Assembly: GCF_019904295.1 (NCBI RefSeq)
Contig: NZ_CP065359.1
Location: 2,009,001-2,073,000 of the forward strand
DNA length: 64,000 nucleotides
Direction: 5' to 3'
Source: Ruegeria sp. SCSIO 43209
GTDB lineage: Bacteria; Pseudomonadota; Alphaproteobacteria; Rhodobacterales; Rhodobacteraceae
Part shown: positions 62,683-64,000 of the stretch, one piece after another
Position numbering within the stretch: position 1 is the first letter of the stretch
Layout of the letters: each line of letters opens with the position of its first letter
Program-made: the position numbers and the translations under genes
Notes under the pieces: generated by a model
The model's database searches: none
Seen by the model: only the letters and a program-made list of their open reading frames with translations
Told to the model about the DNA's origin: nothing

Positions 62683-64000
62683 TTACTCGCCACGCGGATA
62701 ACGCTGGCTATCCTCGACATCGTTCAGGTCCATATGATTGCGCATGTACCGTTCAGACGCTTTCTGAAGAGGCTGGTAATCCCAAGGATAATAGCCACCC
62801 TGCCGTAATGCCTCGTAAACCACCCAGCGCCGGGCTTGGCTGGCCCTCACATCGGCATCAAAGCGATCCAAATCCCATCGCGCCTCGGATTTAGCACGCA
62901 GTGTTTGCAAGGTGCCTGCATGTTCGGGCAGGCCAGCGAGATTTTCCATCTCATGCGGATCAGCCTCGAGATCGAACAGTTGATCGGGGTCCAATGTACA
63001 GCGATTGTATTTCCACTTGCCATAACGCAAAGAGACTAAAGGAGCGTATGAGGCCTCGGCGGCATATTCCATTGCAACCGGCGCGGTTCGGTCTGTGCCC
63101 TTTGCCAAAGGCACAAGATCCTCACCATCCGTCCAAGGTGAGATTTCAGCCATATCGACGCCCGCCAACGTACCAAGCGTCGGTGTCACGTCGATCGTCG
63201 AAACTGGTGTATCGATGCGACCAACTGGAAGATCGGGGGCCGAAATCATGAGCGGCACGCGGGAAGAGCCTTCGAAGAAAGTCATCTTGAACCACAACCC
63301 GCGCTCACCCAGCATGTCGCCGTGGTCGGACACGAACAGTATGATCGCCTCTTGACGCGTCGTTTCCAGAACCTCCAGTATCTCACCGATCTTGTCATCC
63401 AGATATGAGATATTGGCGAAATAGGCGCGACGGGATTTGCGAATATCCTCGGTCGTTATGTCGAAGCTGCGCCAGTCATTGGCATCGAAAATACGTTTGG
63501 AATGCGGGTCCTGATTGTCATATCCCAGATCCGCGATCTGTGGCTCAAGATGCTCACAGTCTTCATACAGATCCCAGTACTTGCGTCGCGCCACGTAAGG
63601 ATCGTGTGGGTGCGTGAAGCTGACGGTCACACACCAGGGGCGATCATCCTTGCCGCGTGCAAGGTCATATAGCTTGGCCTTGGCGTTATAAGCGACCTCG
63701 TCATCATATTCCATCTGGTTGGAAATCTCGGCAATGCCTGCCCCAGTGACCGAGCCCATATTGTGATACCACCAGTCGATGCGCTCACCGGGTTTACGAT
63801 AATCCGGCGTCCAACCGAAATCTGCCGGGTAGATATCAGTAGTCAGACGATCTTCGAACCCGTGCAACTGGTCTGGGCCAACAAAGTGCATCTTGCCGGA
63901 CAAGCAGGTGTAATATCCTGCACGACGAAGGTGGTGGGCATAGGTCGGGATATCGCTGCTGAACTCGGCGGCGTTGTCATAGACGCCAGTGCGCGATGGC
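62683..64000 (-). CDS. betC: Choline-sulfatase (5' end outside window)
   Basis: Hydrolyses choline-O-sulfate to choline and sulfate, feeding BetA. The frame stays open to the window edge, giving the C-terminal 438 residues of about 500. The last three visible residues before the edge are PSR, from the sulfatase active-site CxPSR; the Cys that becomes formylglycine lies just outside. Then follow AGYYTCLSGKMHFVGPDQLHGFE, FTHPHDPY (catalytic His) and FVSDHGDMLGERG with the metal-binding DH. The C-terminal choline-sulfatase domain (YAAEASYAPLVSLR) is complete. Confidence 0.95.
   Translation of the reverse strand, partial: PSRTGVYDNAAEFSSDIPTYAHHLRRAGYYTCLSGKMHFVGPDQLHGFEDRLTTDIYPADFGWTPDYRKPGERIDWWYHNMGSVTGAGIAEISNQMEYDDEVAYNAKAKLYDLARGKDDRPWCVTVSFTHPHDPYVARRKYWDLYEDCEHLEPQIADLGYDNQDPHSKRIFDANDWRSFDITTEDIRKSRRAYFANISYLDDKIGEILEVLETTRQEAIILFVSDHGDMLGERGLWFKMTFFEGSSRVPLMISAPDLPVGRIDTPVSTIDVTPTLGTLAGVDMAEISPWTDGEDLVPLAKGTDRTAPVAMEYAAEASYAPLVSLRYGKWKYNRCTLDPDQLFDLEADPHEMENLAGLPEHAGTLQTLRAKSEARWDLDRFDADVRASQARRWVVYEALRQGGYYPWDYQPLQKASERYMRNHMDLNDVEDSQRYPRGE

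Noticed and set aside
1..64000. Insertion sequences, prophage or integrative elements.
   Set aside because: No transposase, integrase, phage structural gene or long terminal repeat was seen on either strand.

Overview
The window is a stretch of chromosome from a marine-type alphaproteobacterium of the Rhodobacteraceae (Roseobacter group, Ruegeria-like). This is inferred from gene order and signature elements: the dcw cluster with a long mraZ leader, a DUF1127 gene followed by CCUCCUCCC-loop RNAs, rlmB divergent from tRNA-Tyr, a PccR-type regulator beside pccB/pccA/mcm, the HdaA-type DnaA paralogue, and choline-sulfate genes. No species call was possible. I see no transposase, integrase, phage gene or CRISPR array; the window is coherent core chromosome with some accessory metabolism.

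Region by region. 1-6500 (minus): mraZ-rsmH-ftsL-ftsI-murE-murF, cell-wall and division genes with ATGA overlaps, preceded by a long untranslated leader with a terminator-like hairpin (UpsM-like) and TGGG-repeat boxes. 6800-7380 (plus): a DUF1127 gene and six hairpins with an anti-Shine-Dalgarno loop (CcsR/cuckoo RNAs). 7400-15750: DUF1330 protein, UvrD helicase, pyruvate carboxylase, MAPEG protein, two identical tRNA-Gly genes and a GNAT enzyme. 15750-20300: histidine genes hisB, hisH, hisA, hisF and hisE, interrupted by two antisense genes for exported proteins. 20300-26400: small conserved proteins, a candidate intergenic sRNA, rlmB followed by a zinc-ribbon gene that appears to start at AUA, tRNA-Tyr, a membrane glycosyltransferase and a DUF2478 protein. 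26400-33900: NnrU, a glycine betaine/choline-type ABC transporter (proX-proV-double proW), a Tag-like glycosylase, a HELTH lipoprotein, a c-type cytochrome and a YdcZ protein. 33900-44300: lolD/lolC, proS, an FAD oxidoreductase with a 2-oxoglutarate oxygenase, then perM-hda-ppx.

44300-60500 is centred on propionyl-CoA assimilation. pccB, pccA and mcm carry propionyl-CoA to succinyl-CoA, and a ScfR/PccR-type regulator lies close by. TTTGCAAA-type sites lie in front of both pccB and the regulator gene. A porin, small lipoprotein and exported-protein genes are interleaved. Downstream of mcm is a four-gene run (VOC, GNAT, TerB-DnaJ, endonuclease/exonuclease/phosphatase). 60560-64000 holds a DUF465 gene and the choline-sulfate genes betA (complete) and betC (cut by the window edge just at its CxPSR active site).

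Functional links: betC/betA and the ABC transporter both point to choline or betaine osmolyte use, and a BetI-like palindrome lies upstream of the transporter. pyc and the propionate genes feed the TCA cycle from C3 units. The RNA layer (UpsM-like leader, CcsR array, intergenic sRNA candidate) is the most information-rich non-coding part of the window. Functional names rest on motif recognition only; no database search was run.
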